This document shows positions 28,236 to 37,515 of a DNA stretch of 64,000 bases, piece after piece (position 1 is the stretch's first letter; the number at the start of each line of letters is the position of its first letter). Origin of the DNA: an uncultured Bacteroidota bacterium (GTDB taxonomy: Bacteria > Bacteroidota > Bacteroidia > Flavobacteriales > Flavobacteriaceae); contig CACDPE010000002.1 in NCBI GenBank assembly GCA_902554655.1, positions 1 to 64,000 of the forward strand. Direction: 5' to 3'. The translations under genes were made by a program, and so were the position numbers. The notes beneath the pieces are model-generated. The model was not told where the DNA came from. It saw only the letters and a program-made list of their open reading frames with translations, and made no database searches.

Positions 28236-28663
28236 TTATCTATTTTATTAACTCTTCTTTCGTGTCTTCCTCCCTCTTCAAAATCCGTTTCTAAAAAAAC
28301 TTTTACTATTTCTATAGCATCTTCTGTAGATATAAATCTTGCCGGTAAACTTAATACATTTGCATTGTTGTGTTTTCTTATAAGTTCTGCAATATCTTTA
28401 CTCCAACACAATCCAGCTCTTACTCCTTCATATTTATTAGCAACCATACTTACTCCATTTCCTGTACCGCACATAATAATTCCTTTATTTTCATTGTTTT
28501 CAGATATTTCTTTTGCAAGTGGATGTATAATATCAGGGTAGTCCACGCTTTCACCATCATTATTTCCAAAGTCTTTTAAATTATATCCTTTGGATTCTAA
28601 ATAGTCTTTCACCTTATTTTTTAATTTAACGCCAGCGTGATCATTTGAAATAATAATGTTCAT
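28232..28663 (-). CDS. rpiB: Ribose 5-phosphate isomerase B
   Basis: Interconverts ribose 5-phosphate and ribulose 5-phosphate in the pentose phosphate pathway. The N-terminal SNDHAGVKLK, the active-site Cys in MCGTGNGVSMVANK, and the later RAGLCWS and HNNANVLSLPARF blocks match the LacAB/RpiB family. The 143-aa length is normal. It is first in a two-gene minus-strand unit with the GNAT gene, and divergent from rnr across a 374-bp AT-rich gap. Confidence 0.94.
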   Translation of the reverse strand: MNIIISNDHAGVKLKNKVKDYLESKGYNLKDFGNNDGESVDYPDIIHPLAKEISENNENKGIIMCGTGNGVSMVANKYEGVRAGLCWSKDIAELIRKHNNANVLSLPARFISTEDAIEIVKVFLETDFEEGGRHERRVNKIDK

Positions 28664-29037
28664 ATTTTGTTAGTTGTTGTTAATAATTTTGAATTATATT
28701 TTAAATATTTACCTTTTATAAAAACCATCATTTATTTTTAACAAAATTAATGTATTTATTGACATCCTTTTTTTAAAATTTTATACTATTTATAAGTTAT
28801 TAACTATAAATGATAACTGCCTATAAAATTGAAATTCAAATAATTAATATTAATATTTATTGTTTATAATATTTTAATATCTCAAATAGTTTTTAAAAAA
28901 CACAAAAGATATCATACATATTAACAGTATATAATAATCATAATAACTTTTAAATATTCTTTTTATTATGTTATTTATAAATAATAAAATGTTGATAACG
29001 ATTTTATCCTTTTAAAAAGTAATTTAGCAAAGATTAA
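28664..29037. other. 374-bp very AT-rich divergent intergenic region
   Basis: No gene is seen here. A hand count gives about 14% G+C, far below the rest of the window. It must hold the divergent promoters of rpiB and rnr, though no full TAnnTTTG element was identified. The reverse strand has TTATCAACA at 28990-28998, one mismatch from the DnaA-box consensus TTATCCACA; several looser matches (for example TTATAAACA) lie nearby. It could be an unwinding or replication-related region, but the evidence is weak. Confidence 0.5.
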
Positions 29038-31116
29038 ATGAGAAAAATAATTCCTGAAATTTTTACTAAAAAACTTTTATTTCTTTTTGTAGAAAATAGA
29101 AAAAAAACATTTAATCTAAAACAAATTAGATACTATTTAAATTCTGTAATAGATATTAAAAATCTAAAAAATATCCTTTATGACTTTGTTAAAAGAGGGT
29201 ATTTAATTAGCTCAGGTAATGATAAGTTTATATTTAATAGAAATTTAGATTTACTTGTAGCAAGAACTAAAAAGAGAAATATAATAGACCTTGAGACAGG
29301 ATTTGAATTTAAACCAAGAAGAAGAGAACTTAAAGGAGTTTTTGATAATGAATTAGTATATTATTTTATTGATGGAAAGAGTAATGTTAGAATTTTTTGT
29401 CATAAAAACAGAGAAGAAATTAGATATGTAGGTAAAGTAATTGAAGAAAACGGAAGATCATATGTTAAGGTTCCAAAAAAAGATTATAAAATTATAGTTA
29501 ATGAAAAACAATCTTATGAAAATGAATTAGTTGTTGTTATAATTAAAGATTGGATATATGAAAATCCAGATGGAAAAATATTAAAATCGCTTGGTGACGA
29601 AAAAGAAAACAATACACAAATACATGCTATTTTAGAAGAGTTTAGTTTACCTTATGTTTTTCCTAAAAACGTTTTAAAAGAAGCAAAAAACTTAAAAGTT
29701 GAAGAAAGTAAAAAAAGAAAAGACTATACGAAGGAATTAACATTTACAATTGATCCTGTTGACGCTAAAGATTTTGACGATGCTATCTCCTTTAAAAAAA
29801 CAAATGAAAATTATGAAATAGGAATTCATATAGCAGATGTATCTCATTATGTAACTAAAGATTCAGTTATTGATAAAGAAGCGGTTAGAAGAGCAACAAG
29901 TGTTTATCTTTCAGACAGAGTTGTGCCAATGTTACCAGAGGTTTTGTCAAACGACAAGTGTTCATTAAATCCTCATGAAGAAAAAAATGTTTTTTCTGTT
30001 TACATAACTTTTGATAGCAATTTTAAAATAATTAATAAAAGCATTAGTAAGAGCAAAATTATTTCTGATGAAAGATTCTCTTATGAAGAAGCTCAATTCA
30101 TAATTGAAAAAGAAAAAAACAACATACCAAAAGAACTAACTATTTTAAATAAAGAAAAAAAAGTAAAAAAAGAAATAGCAGATGCACTTGTTGTTTTAAA
30201 TAAAATTGCTGAGACATTAAAAATAAAACGATCAAACAACGGCTCTATATTTTTTAACAAAGAGGAAGTTAGATTTAAAGTTAATAATAAAGGAGAGCCA
30301 ACAGGATACTATGTAAAAAAGCAAAAGAAAGCTAATTTTCTTATAGAAGAGTTTATGTTGCTTGCAAATGTTACTGTAGCAGAAAAAATAATTGAAAGTA
30401 AAAGAAGAGGGGTATTTAGAGTTCACGATAAGCCTGACGAAAAGAAAATAGCGGAAATAGAGTCTTTTATAAAAAGACTCGGTTATAATATTAATATATC
30501 TAACTCAAAGGAACCAAACAAAGCCATAAACAAGCTGCTTAAAATTATTGAAGGCAAACCAGAAAAAAACATAATTGATATGATGGTCATTAGAGCTATG
30601 AGCAAAGCTAAATATAGTTCTCAAAACATCGGTCATTTTGGTTTAATGTTTGATAATTATACACACTTTACATCTCCAATCAGAAGATATCCTGACTTAA
30701 TAGTTCATCGCATAATAAACGACATTATAAATAATAAAACAAAATCGATAAATGAGCTAGAGTCATTGTGCCTTCATTGTAGTTCAATGGAGGAGAAAGC
30801 AACTAAAGCAGAAAGAGCTTCAATAAAACTTATGCAAGTAAAATATCTATCTAATAAAGTTGGAGAAACTTTTCATGGCGTTGTTTCTGGTATTAATGAG
30901 AGAGGTCTTTTTGTTGAGTTAAATAAAAACAAATGTGAAGGTTTTGTAAGAATGAAAGATATTCCTGGAGACTTTTATAACTTTGATAGAAAATCTAATA
31001 CAATTATTGGACAAAACACTTTGGCAGAGTATTCGTTAGGAGATAACGTGAAAGCTTCTGTTTTAAGCACAAACATTGAAAAAAAACACATTGATTTAAA
31101 GCTTTTAGATTATTAA
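29038..31116 (+). CDS. rnr: Ribonuclease R
   Basis: Processive 3'-5' exoribonuclease of the RNB family, 692 aa, degrading structured RNA. An N-terminal winged-helix and cold-shock-like region is followed by the RNB domain, which opens with DPVDAKDFDDAI (239-250, catalytic aspartates), then HIADVSHYV and the YTHFTSPIRRYPDL block. A C-terminal S1 domain (from about residue 610, GVVSGINERGLFVEL) is present. It is slightly shorter than proteobacterial enzymes but complete. Its stop is followed one base later by the hydrolase start. Confidence 0.95.
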   Translation: MRKIIPEIFTKKLLFLFVENRKKTFNLKQIRYYLNSVIDIKNLKNILYDFVKRGYLISSGNDKFIFNRNLDLLVARTKKRNIIDLETGFEFKPRRRELKGVFDNELVYYFIDGKSNVRIFCHKNREEIRYVGKVIEENGRSYVKVPKKDYKIIVNEKQSYENELVVVIIKDWIYENPDGKILKSLGDEKENNTQIHAILEEFSLPYVFPKNVLKEAKNLKVEESKKRKDYTKELTFTIDPVDAKDFDDAISFKKTNENYEIGIHIADVSHYVTKDSVIDKEAVRRATSVYLSDRVVPMLPEVLSNDKCSLNPHEEKNVFSVYITFDSNFKIINKSISKSKIISDERFSYEEAQFIIEKEKNNIPKELTILNKEKKVKKEIADALVVLNKIAETLKIKRSNNGSIFFNKEEVRFKVNNKGEPTGYYVKKQKKANFLIEEFMLLANVTVAEKIIESKRRGVFRVHDKPDEKKIAEIESFIKRLGYNINISNSKEPNKAINKLLKIIEGKPEKNIIDMMVIRAMSKAKYSSQNIGHFGLMFDNYTHFTSPIRRYPDLIVHRIINDIINNKTKSINELESLCLHCSSMEEKATKAERASIKLMQVKYLSNKVGETFHGVVSGINERGLFVELNKNKCEGFVRMKDIPGDFYNFDRKSNTIIGQNTLAEYSLGDNVKASVLSTNIEKKHIDLKLLDY

Positions 31117-31117
31117 C

Positions 31118-31897
31118 ATGTTACATTATTCAACGTATACTAATTCAAAATCAAAACCATGGGTAACCTTTGTTCATGGTGCTGGCGGAAGTTCCTCAAT
31201 ATGGTTTAAACAAATAAGAGAATTTTCAAAACACTTTAATGTTTTAATGGTAGACTTGAGAGGTCATGGAAAATCTAAAAGAAGTTTTTTAAATGCTTTT
31301 AAAAAAAAATACACGTTCACTTCACTTGCCCAAGACATAGTGGACGTGTTAGACAAAGAAAAAATCAATTCTTCTCATTTTGTTGGTATTTCCTTAGGAA
31401 CAATCTTAATTAGACAGATCGCAGAAACTTATCCAAAACGAATTAAGAGTATGGTAATGGCTGGCGCCATAATGAAATTGAATGTTAGATCTCAAATTTT
31501 AATGAGGTTTGGAAACCTTTTCAAATCAATTGTTCCTTATTTGTGGATCTACAGACTTTTCGCATATATAATAATGCCAAAAAAAAACCACAAAGAGTCA
31601 AGACTTTTGTTTGTAAGAGAAGCTAAAAAACTATATAAAAAAGAGTTTATGCGTTGGTATAAGCTCACGTCTGATTTAAATCCGCTCTTAAAATTGTTTA
31701 GACAAATTGATATTAAAATACCAACACTTTATTTAATGGGAAGAGAAGACTATATGTTTTTGCCCAGTATAAAACAAATTTCAAAATCTCAGAAGCTTTC
31801 TCAGCTTTCAGTAGTTGAAAATTCTGGACATGTTGTAAATGTTGACCAGCCAATAGAATTTAATAATCGCGCCATTTCTTTTATAAGAAGCCTTTAA
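31118..31897 (+). CDS. Alpha/beta hydrolase
   Basis: Cytoplasmic alpha/beta-fold hydrolase of 259 aa. Oxyanion segment FVHGAGGSSSIW, nucleophile elbow GISLGT (Ser about 93), acidic residue in LMGREDYMFL, and catalytic His in NSGHVVNVDQP. The fold resembles the esterase/MhpC group; the substrate is unknown. It is one base after rnr and cotranscription is very likely. Confidence 0.87.
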   Translation: MLHYSTYTNSKSKPWVTFVHGAGGSSSIWFKQIREFSKHFNVLMVDLRGHGKSKRSFLNAFKKKYTFTSLAQDIVDVLDKEKINSSHFVGISLGTILIRQIAETYPKRIKSMVMAGAIMKLNVRSQILMRFGNLFKSIVPYLWIYRLFAYIIMPKKNHKESRLLFVREAKKLYKKEFMRWYKLTSDLNPLLKLFRQIDIKIPTLYLMGREDYMFLPSIKQISKSQKLSQLSVVENSGHVVNVDQPIEFNNRAISFIRSL

Positions 31898-31940
31898 ATA
31901 ATTAGAATAAAAGAGTACTTTTAATTATTCTATAATAAAA

Positions 31941-32555
31941 ATGGCCGATTACATAGATGCAGTAGTATTTGGGTTTATCCTATCTTTTTCTTTTGGCCCA
32001 ATCTTTTTTATTCTACTTGAAACAAGTATAACTAGAGGGATAAAGCAGGCTGTTTTTATGGATTTTGGAGTAATTGTTTCTGATTTACTTTTCTTTTCTC
32101 TTGCATATTTTGGTGCCAGTAAAATAGCAACTGAAGAAAATCAGCCAGCTCTTTTTTTATTAGGAGGAGTAATTCTAACCGTTTATTCTGTAGTTTCTTT
32201 TATAAACAATGTTGCTAAAAAAAAGAAAATTAAAAAAGCAAAGGCTGTTGAAGAAACAAGACTTTTAAAATATACGGTCAAAGGTTTTTTATTAAACATT
32301 ATTAATGTTTCTTACCTTGTTATTTGGGCAGGCGTTATTGTTTGGTTTGGCCCAAAGGTTGAAATGAGTCCAGTAAAAATTTGGACTTTCTTTGTAGTAT
32401 CTGTTGTTACTTATTTAGCAATAAACCTTTTAAAGTTTCTTCTATCCAGCAGGTTAAAATCAAAACTCACAGACAAGGTGCTTTTTTATATAAGGCAAGG
32501 GCTTAACATCCTAATATTAATTTTTGGAATAGTTTTAATTTTTAAAGGACTATAA
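31941..32555 (+). CDS. LysE-family exporter
   Basis: Inner-membrane protein of 204 aa with six predicted helices, typical of LysE/RhtB exporters of amino acids or related metabolites. The opening GFILSFSFGPIFFILLETSITRGIKQA corresponds to the conserved GP-containing first helix (cut here to FILSFSFGPIFFILLETS). A basic cytoplasmic loop (AKKKKIKKAKA) lies mid-protein. The substrate cannot be assigned. It follows the hydrolase after 43 nt. Confidence 0.87.
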   Translation: MADYIDAVVFGFILSFSFGPIFFILLETSITRGIKQAVFMDFGVIVSDLLFFSLAYFGASKIATEENQPALFLLGGVILTVYSVVSFINNVAKKKKIKKAKAVEETRLLKYTVKGFLLNIINVSYLVIWAGVIVWFGPKVEMSPVKIWTFFVVSVVTYLAINLLKFLLSSRLKSKLTDKVLFYIRQGLNILILIFGIVLIFKGL

Positions 32556-32576
32556 AAAAACCCCAAGAGCGGGGTT
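32552..32576 (-). terminator. Intrinsic terminator after tRNA-Cys
   Basis: On the minus strand AACCCC (32571-32576), a GCTCTT loop and GGGGTT are followed by a T-run (TTTTTT), just past the 3' end of tRNA-Cys. It abuts the stop codon of the convergent LysE gene. Confidence 0.8.
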
Positions 32577-32583
32577 GATTTAG

Positions 32584-32654
32584 AGGCACCGAGCGGATTC
32601 GAACCGCTGTACAAGCTTTTGCAGAGCTCTGCCTAGCCACTCGGCCACAGTGCC
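32584..32654 (-). tRNA. tRNA-Cys (GCA)
   Basis: A 71-nt cloverleaf on the minus strand. The acceptor stem pairs GGCACTG with CGGTGCC and has discriminator U73, typical of tRNA-Cys. The anticodon loop is CTGCAAA (anticodon GCA) on a 5-bp stem, and the T-arm reads AGCGG-TTCGAAT-CCGCT. CCA is not encoded. It stands alone, followed by a strong terminator. Confidence 0.97.
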
Positions 32655-32682
32655 TTGAGGAAGCAAAAGTAAAATATTTTAA

Positions 32683-33045
32683 CTAATTGGATCTCTTTTT
32701 TTCAATTTCTACACGAACCTTTTCAACATCACCATCAATAGGCGGGTTTATTTTCGTCACCGAAACCATTACTTTTTCAATATTTGAAGAAATTCTCAAA
32801 ACGCTATCACAAATTTTCTCACAAACTGTTTCAATTAATTTGCACGGAACAGACATATGATCCTCAACAATTTTACTTACATCACAATAGTCAATAGTCT
32901 CATTTAGATCGTCGTTTCCACTGAGTTTTTCATTCTCTAAAAAAACAACAACATCAACCCTGTACTCTCCTCCTATTATTGTTTCTTCAGGCAAACACCC
33001 GTGAAATGAATGGCAGCGAATATTTTCAACAAAAATTTTGTACAT
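32683..33045 (-). CDS. folB: Dihydroneopterin aldolase
   Basis: Folate-pathway enzyme converting 7,8-dihydroneopterin to 6-hydroxymethyl-dihydropterin, 120 aa. The N-terminus MYKIFVENIRCHSFHGCLPEE and the following IGGEYRVDV match FolB, and DYCDVSKIVE and PCKLIETVCEKI carry the conserved Tyr and Glu. I start at the ATG at 33045; an extension to 33129 is not FolB-like and would cross a TATATTTG promoter element. The element ends only 5 nt before this ATG, suggesting a leaderless mRNA. Divergent from glnS. Confidence 0.92.
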   Translation of the reverse strand: MYKIFVENIRCHSFHGCLPEETIIGGEYRVDVVVFLENEKLSGNDDLNETIDYCDVSKIVEDHMSVPCKLIETVCEKICDSVLRISSNIEKVMVSVTKINPPIDGDVEKVRVEIEKKRSN

Positions 33046-33049
33046 ATAG

Positions 33050-33057
33050 CAAATATA
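33050..33057 (-). promoter_or_regulatory. -7 promoter element of folB (leaderless spacing)
   Basis: The minus strand reads TATATTTG, a full TAnnTTTG match, whose last base is 5 nt from the A of the folB ATG. Transcription starting at the usual distance would begin at or next to the start codon. Confidence 0.55.
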
Positions 33058-33084
33058 AATTTTAAACCCAAAGGAGAATTTAAT

Positions 33085-33092
33085 TACCTTTG
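33085..33092 (+). promoter_or_regulatory. -7 promoter element of glnS
   Basis: TACCTTTG matches TAnnTTTG and ends 7 nt before the glnS ATG at 33100. The folB and glnS elements are only 27 nt apart on opposite strands, so the two promoters must compete or share regulation. Confidence 0.5.
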
Positions 33093-33099
33093 AATTTTT

Positions 33100-34758
33100 A
33101 TGAAAAAAGCCAAAAACTTTATTGAACACATCATTGATGAAGACTTAAGAAATGGCTTTGATAAAAACAAGCTCAGGTTTAGATTTCCGCCAGAACCAAA
33201 CGGCTATCTTCATATCGGACATGTAAAAGCAATAGTTTTAAATTTTGAACTAGCTAAAAAGTATTCCGCAAAAATTAATTTACGTTTTGATGACACTAAT
33301 CCAGAAAGGGAAGAACAAAAATATATTGACGCCATAAAAAGTGATATAAAATGGCTAAACTATAAATGGGACAACGAACTTTATGCTTCAGATTACTTCC
33401 AAACACTTCATGATTGGGCTGTTAATTTAATTGAAAATGATAAAGCATATGTCGATTCTCAGAATTCTGAAAAAATTGCCAGCCAAAAAGGAACACCCAC
33501 AGAACCTGGGCTAAATAGCCCCTTTAGAGACAGGCCAATTGAAGAAAGCTTAGCGATGTTTAAAAAAATGACCATAGGCCATTATAAGCAGGGCGAAAAT
33601 GTTTTAAGAGCAAAGATAGACATGTCTTCACCGAACATGCTGATGAGAGATCCGGTTATCTACAGAGTTATAAACAAACCACATCCAAGAACTAAAGACA
33701 AGTGGATAGTTTACCCAATGTATGATTGGACTCACGGAGAATCTGATTACATTGAGCAAATCTCACACTCTCTATGTACTTTAGAGTTTAAACCACACAG
33801 AGAGCTTTATGATTGGTTTTTAGATCAAGTTGTAGATTCTAATAAAATACGCCCAAAACAAAGAGAGTTTGCAAGATTAAATTTAAGCCATACTATTACG
33901 TCAAAAAGAAAGCTTTTATTTCTTGTAGAAAACAATATAGTAGATGGTTGGGATGACCCACGTATGCCCACCATTTCAGGATTAAGAAGAAGAGGGTACT
34001 CTCCTAATTCATTAAAAAAGTTTGTTGAAACGGCGGGTGTTGCAAAAAGAGAAAACATAATTGAGATGTCTCTTCTGGAGTTTTGTGTTAGAGAAGATTT
34101 AAATAAAAAGTGCAATCGTCTAATGGTTGTTCAAGATCCTATTAAAATTTTCCTTACAAACTATGAGAAGCTTGAAGAAAAACTAATTCTTGAGAACAAC
34201 CCTGAAAGCAGTACAGCTGGGTCCAGAGATGTCATGTTCTCTAAAAATCTATACATTGAAAGAGATGATTTCATGGAAAACCCAACAAAAAAGTTTTTTA
34301 GACTTTCTCTCGAAAATGAAGTTAGGCTTAAAGGGGCATATATTATAAAAGCTAATAAGGTGATTAAAGATCCTCAAGGGAATATTACAGAGGTTCATTG
34401 TACATATGATCCTAAAAGTAAAAGTGGAAGTGGGAGCCCAGAGAGTCAGCGCAAGGTTAAGGCAACTTTACATTGGGTTTCACAACCCCATTCAGTCCCA
34501 ATAGAAATAAGAGAATATGAAAGGCTATTTAATCACCCTTCACCAGCAGATTTTGACACCGCGGAGTTTGATAAAATTCTAAATAAAGACTCCATAAAGA
34601 AATTTAATGGTTTTGGGGAAAAAGTATTAGAAAAGTCTAACGCTGGAGAATCTTTTCAATTTCAAAGAAAAGGGTATTATGTTGCAGATACGAATTCAAA
34701 TAAAAACGGCCTTGTTTTTAACAAGACCGTTAGCTTAAGAGACAATTATAAAAAATAA
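33100..34758 (+). CDS. glnS: Glutamine--tRNA ligase
   Basis: Class I aminoacyl-tRNA synthetase charging tRNA-Gln, 552 aa. RFPPEPNGYLHIGHVKAI (28-45) contains the HIGH motif at 38-41 and the GlnS-type PPEPNGYLHIGH form that separates it from GluRS. RFDDTNPE follows. The second signature appears as TITSKRKLLFLVE (SKR in place of KMSKS). The C-terminal beta-barrel anticodon-binding domains are present. Direct charging by GlnS means Gln-tRNA does not depend on GatCAB alone. Confidence 0.96.
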   Translation: MKKAKNFIEHIIDEDLRNGFDKNKLRFRFPPEPNGYLHIGHVKAIVLNFELAKKYSAKINLRFDDTNPEREEQKYIDAIKSDIKWLNYKWDNELYASDYFQTLHDWAVNLIENDKAYVDSQNSEKIASQKGTPTEPGLNSPFRDRPIEESLAMFKKMTIGHYKQGENVLRAKIDMSSPNMLMRDPVIYRVINKPHPRTKDKWIVYPMYDWTHGESDYIEQISHSLCTLEFKPHRELYDWFLDQVVDSNKIRPKQREFARLNLSHTITSKRKLLFLVENNIVDGWDDPRMPTISGLRRRGYSPNSLKKFVETAGVAKRENIIEMSLLEFCVREDLNKKCNRLMVVQDPIKIFLTNYEKLEEKLILENNPESSTAGSRDVMFSKNLYIERDDFMENPTKKFFRLSLENEVRLKGAYIIKANKVIKDPQGNITEVHCTYDPKSKSGSGSPESQRKVKATLHWVSQPHSVPIEIREYERLFNHPSPADFDTAEFDKILNKDSIKKFNGFGEKVLEKSNAGESFQFQRKGYYVADTNSNKNGLVFNKTVSLRDNYKK

Positions 34759-34759
34759 G

Positions 34760-35698
34760 TTAGCTCTTTTTTTCTTCCTCTTTTTTCAAAGCTGCTTTTT
34801 TCATTTGTTCGCCAATTTGATTGCTCGCCGTAAAAGAAGCAACCATGTTGTTAAGCATGTCAGATCCTGATTGTGGTGAATTTGGCATTAATATTAAATT
34901 GCTGTTGCTTTCTGATCCAACAGACTGTAGTGTGTCATAGTGCTGAGTAACAACAATTAAAGCTGATGCTTCTTGAGAATTGATGTCTACACCATTTAAT
35001 ACTTTTACTGAATCTTCAAGGCCTCTTGCAATTTCTCTTCTTTGATCTGCGATACCTTGACCTTGAAGCCTTTTGCTTTCAGCCTCAGCTTTAGCTCTTT
35101 CTACAATTAAGATTCTTTGAGCATCTCCTTCAAATTGAGCAGCAACCTTTTCTCTTTCAGAGGCGTTAATTCTATTCATAGACTCTTTTACTTGTGCATC
35201 AGGGTCTATGTCTGTCACTAAGGTTTTAATAATATCAAAACCATAGTTTTGCATTGCATCGTTTAGCTCTGTTTTGACAGCTATAGCTATGTCATCCTTC
35301 TTTTCAAAAACATCGTCTAATATCATCTTTGGAACTTCTGCTCTAACAACATCAAAAACATAAGAAGTAATTTGATCTTGAGGATAGTCAAGTTTATAAA
35401 AAGCATCATAAACCTTGTCTTTTATGACTTTATACTGAACAGAAACCTTTACTTTTACAAAAACATCATCTTTTGTTTTTGTTTCAACCACAACATCAAG
35501 CTGTTGAATTCTTAGGCTAAGCCTGCCTGCAACATTGTCAATTATTGGAATTTTAATTTGAAGACCAGAGTGTCTTACGCTAACAAATTTTCCAAACCTT
35601 TCTACTATTGCAGCGGACTGTTGTTTTACAATAAAAAATGTTCCAAAAAGTAAAAAAATAAATAATATTGATAAAATAGGTACTAAAAAATAATTCAT
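34760..35698 (-). CDS. SPFH/band-7 (stomatin/HflK-like) membrane protein
   Basis: Membrane-anchored scaffold protein of 312 aa. One N-terminal helix (about 3-23) is followed by an SPFH domain starting QQSAAIVERFGKFVSVRHSGL, and then a helical region (about 180-225) rich in Ala, Glu and Lys with NASEREKVAAQFEGDAQRI and VERAKAEAESKRL. Family members form rings in membrane microdomains and often regulate FtsH-type proteases, although NfeD-type partners are not seen here. The stop is separated from the convergent glnS stop by one base. Confidence 0.9.
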   Translation of the reverse strand: MNYFLVPILSILFIFLLFGTFFIVKQQSAAIVERFGKFVSVRHSGLQIKIPIIDNVAGRLSLRIQQLDVVVETKTKDDVFVKVKVSVQYKVIKDKVYDAFYKLDYPQDQITSYVFDVVRAEVPKMILDDVFEKKDDIAIAVKTELNDAMQNYGFDIIKTLVTDIDPDAQVKESMNRINASEREKVAAQFEGDAQRILIVERAKAEAESKRLQGQGIADQRREIARGLEDSVKVLNGVDINSQEASALIVVTQHYDTLQSVGSESNSNLILMPNSPQSGSDMLNNMVASFTASNQIGEQMKKAALKKEEEKKS

Positions 35699-35783
35699 AA
35701 ATAAGTTAAAGTGTTTTAAGTTTTTTAATTACCAATAAATTAACAAAAAAATATGACAATTAATTGTGTCTAATATTAAGTTT

Positions 35784-35975
35784 TTAATAGTTGTTGGAGC
35801 CTGTATTAATCTTTCTTAAAAAAACGACCCAAGTTGATATGACAAGTAAAAAGTTCATGTACGCAAAATCAAACCAATTACCCCCTCTATTGTTCAAATA
35901 TTCATGAAGCCAAACAAGATAACATGGAATAAACAATATAAATAAGGGAACTCTATGCTCATTCTTAAACTTCAT
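35784..35975 (-). CDS. Small two-helix membrane protein, unknown function
   Basis: A 63-aa protein (ATG at 35975; an in-frame ATG at 35993 would add six residues and overlap gltX). It begins MKFKNEHRVPLFILFIPCYL, has two predicted membrane helices (about 9-25 and 38-54) and ends with a short basic tail and NTGSNNY. It lies 7 nt downstream of the gltX stop and is probably cotranscribed with it. I do not recognise the family. Confidence 0.6.
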   Translation of the reverse strand: MKFKNEHRVPLFILFIPCYLVWLHEYLNNRGGNWFDFAYMNFLLVISTWVVFLRKINTGSNNY

Positions 35976-35982
35976 TATCTGT

Positions 35983-37470
35983 CTAAATGGCACTACTCAG
36001 ATTATTCAATCTTTTGACTACTTCTTTTGCTCCAAAAAAATAAGCCAATTCAAACAAATCAGGACCCTCAAGTTTTCCAACTAGCGCAATCCTGATTGCA
36101 GGCATAATTTTTCCAGGTTTTATGTTTTTTTCTTTCAGGAAACTAAACATACTTTGTTTTAAATTCGATGCATCTATGACAGTATATCCACTAAAAAAGT
36201 CAGCAGCAATATTCAGGTTTTCTTTTACTTCACCGTTTCGGAGTTTTTCTAATGTTTTGGTATCAAAATTTGGTTTGTTTATAAGGTAATTGAATGTGTC
36301 TTTTAATCCAGAAAGTTTTTCTAAACGCGGTTTAATCATTTTAGTTATAAAAATCGATTTTTTAAGATCAACATCCATTTGAGCAGAAATGATTTTGCTT
36401 AAATCTTCATCGCTTATTAACTGGACGTGTTGTGAATTTAGCCATAGTAATTTTTCAGGATCAAATTTTGCCCCCGACTTATTAATGTTTTTTATATCAA
36501 AATCGTTAATTAAATCTTCCATTTTATAAACTTCTTTTTCCTTGTCATTACTCCACCCTAAGAAAGCTAAGTAATTCTTAAGTGCTTCAGGCAAATACCC
36601 TTCTTCCCTAAACCCTTTATAAACAACTCCACTTTCTTCCCAATTCAAAGGATAAACAGGAAAGCCAAATTTTACCCCATCCCTTTTTGAAAGCTTGCCT
36701 TTTCCAGTTGGTTTAAGAATTAAAGGAAGATGCGCAAATAAAGGAGCCTCCCATTCAAAAGCTTCATATAGCAATACATGTAAAGCTAAAGACGGGAGCC
36801 ATTCTTCGCCTCTTACTACATGACTAATTTTCATTAAGTGATCATCTACAACGTTAGCTAAATGGTAAGTGGGCATTCCGTCACTTTTGAATAAAATTTT
36901 ATCATCAATTTCTCTAGTAGATATTGAAACTTCACCTCTTATTAAATCTTTACAATCTACGACCCTGTTTTCGTCAGTTTTAAACCTTATTACATAATCT
37001 CCTTCATTTATTTTTTTTTCAAGTTCTTTTCCGCTCAATGTCAAAGAGTTTTTAAGTTTATGCCTATTGTGCGAATTATATATAAATGTTTTTCCTTTAA
37101 GCTCATGGTTCTTTCTATGAGCATCTAACTCTTCTTTTGTGTCAAACGCATAATATGCATTACCTTTTTCTATCAACTTGTCTACATGTTGTTTGTAGAT
37201 TTTTTTTCTTTCACCTTGGTTGTATGGACCATAGCTTCCACCTTTAGCAGGAGATTCATCTAATGTTATTCCTGACCACTCCAAAGACTCTTCAATATGT
37301 TTTTGACTTCCTTTAATTATTCGCCCAAGGTCGGTGTCCTCTACTCTTAAAATTAGTTTTCCACCAAGTTTTTTAGCAATTAAATAATTAAATAATGCTG
37401 TTCTGAGACCACCAATATGAAGAGGGCCAGTCGGACTTGGAGCAAAACGAAGTCTAGTTTTTTTTTGCAT
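35983..37470 (-). CDS. gltX: Glutamate--tRNA ligase
   Basis: Class I synthetase charging tRNA-Glu, 495 aa. APSPTGPLHIGGLRTALFN (10-28) carries the HIGH-type motif HIGG, VEDTD follows, and the KMSKS-type motif reads KLSKR (259-263). The C-terminal helical anticodon-binding domain is present. The first three codons lie 10 nt after a TACTTTTG promoter element. It is followed by the small membrane protein and, in the same direction, the SPFH gene. Presence of both GluRS and GlnRS gives complete Glu/Gln charging. Confidence 0.96.
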   Translation of the reverse strand: MQKKTRLRFAPSPTGPLHIGGLRTALFNYLIAKKLGGKLILRVEDTDLGRIIKGSQKHIEESLEWSGITLDESPAKGGSYGPYNQGERKKIYKQHVDKLIEKGNAYYAFDTKEELDAHRKNHELKGKTFIYNSHNRHKLKNSLTLSGKELEKKINEGDYVIRFKTDENRVVDCKDLIRGEVSISTREIDDKILFKSDGMPTYHLANVVDDHLMKISHVVRGEEWLPSLALHVLLYEAFEWEAPLFAHLPLILKPTGKGKLSKRDGVKFGFPVYPLNWEESGVVYKGFREEGYLPEALKNYLAFLGWSNDKEKEVYKMEDLINDFDIKNINKSGAKFDPEKLLWLNSQHVQLISDEDLSKIISAQMDVDLKKSIFITKMIKPRLEKLSGLKDTFNYLINKPNFDTKTLEKLRNGEVKENLNIAADFFSGYTVIDASNLKQSMFSFLKEKNIKPGKIMPAIRIALVGKLEGPDLFELAYFFGAKEVVKRLNNLSSAI

Positions 37471-37479
37471 CTCTAGTTA

Positions 37480-37487
37480 CAAAAGTA
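37480..37487 (-). promoter_or_regulatory. -7 promoter element of gltX
   Basis: The minus strand reads TACTTTTG (TAnnTTTG), 10 nt before the gltX start. It lies in the 45-nt gap after alkB, so gltX can be transcribed separately. Confidence 0.5.
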
Positions 37488-37515
37488 AGCTCTTGATTTT
37501 AAATTGAGAATGTTT

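Noticed and set aside
32999-33129. Longer folB starting at 33129
   Set aside because: The extra 28 residues are not part of FolB and would cross the folB and glnS promoter elements.
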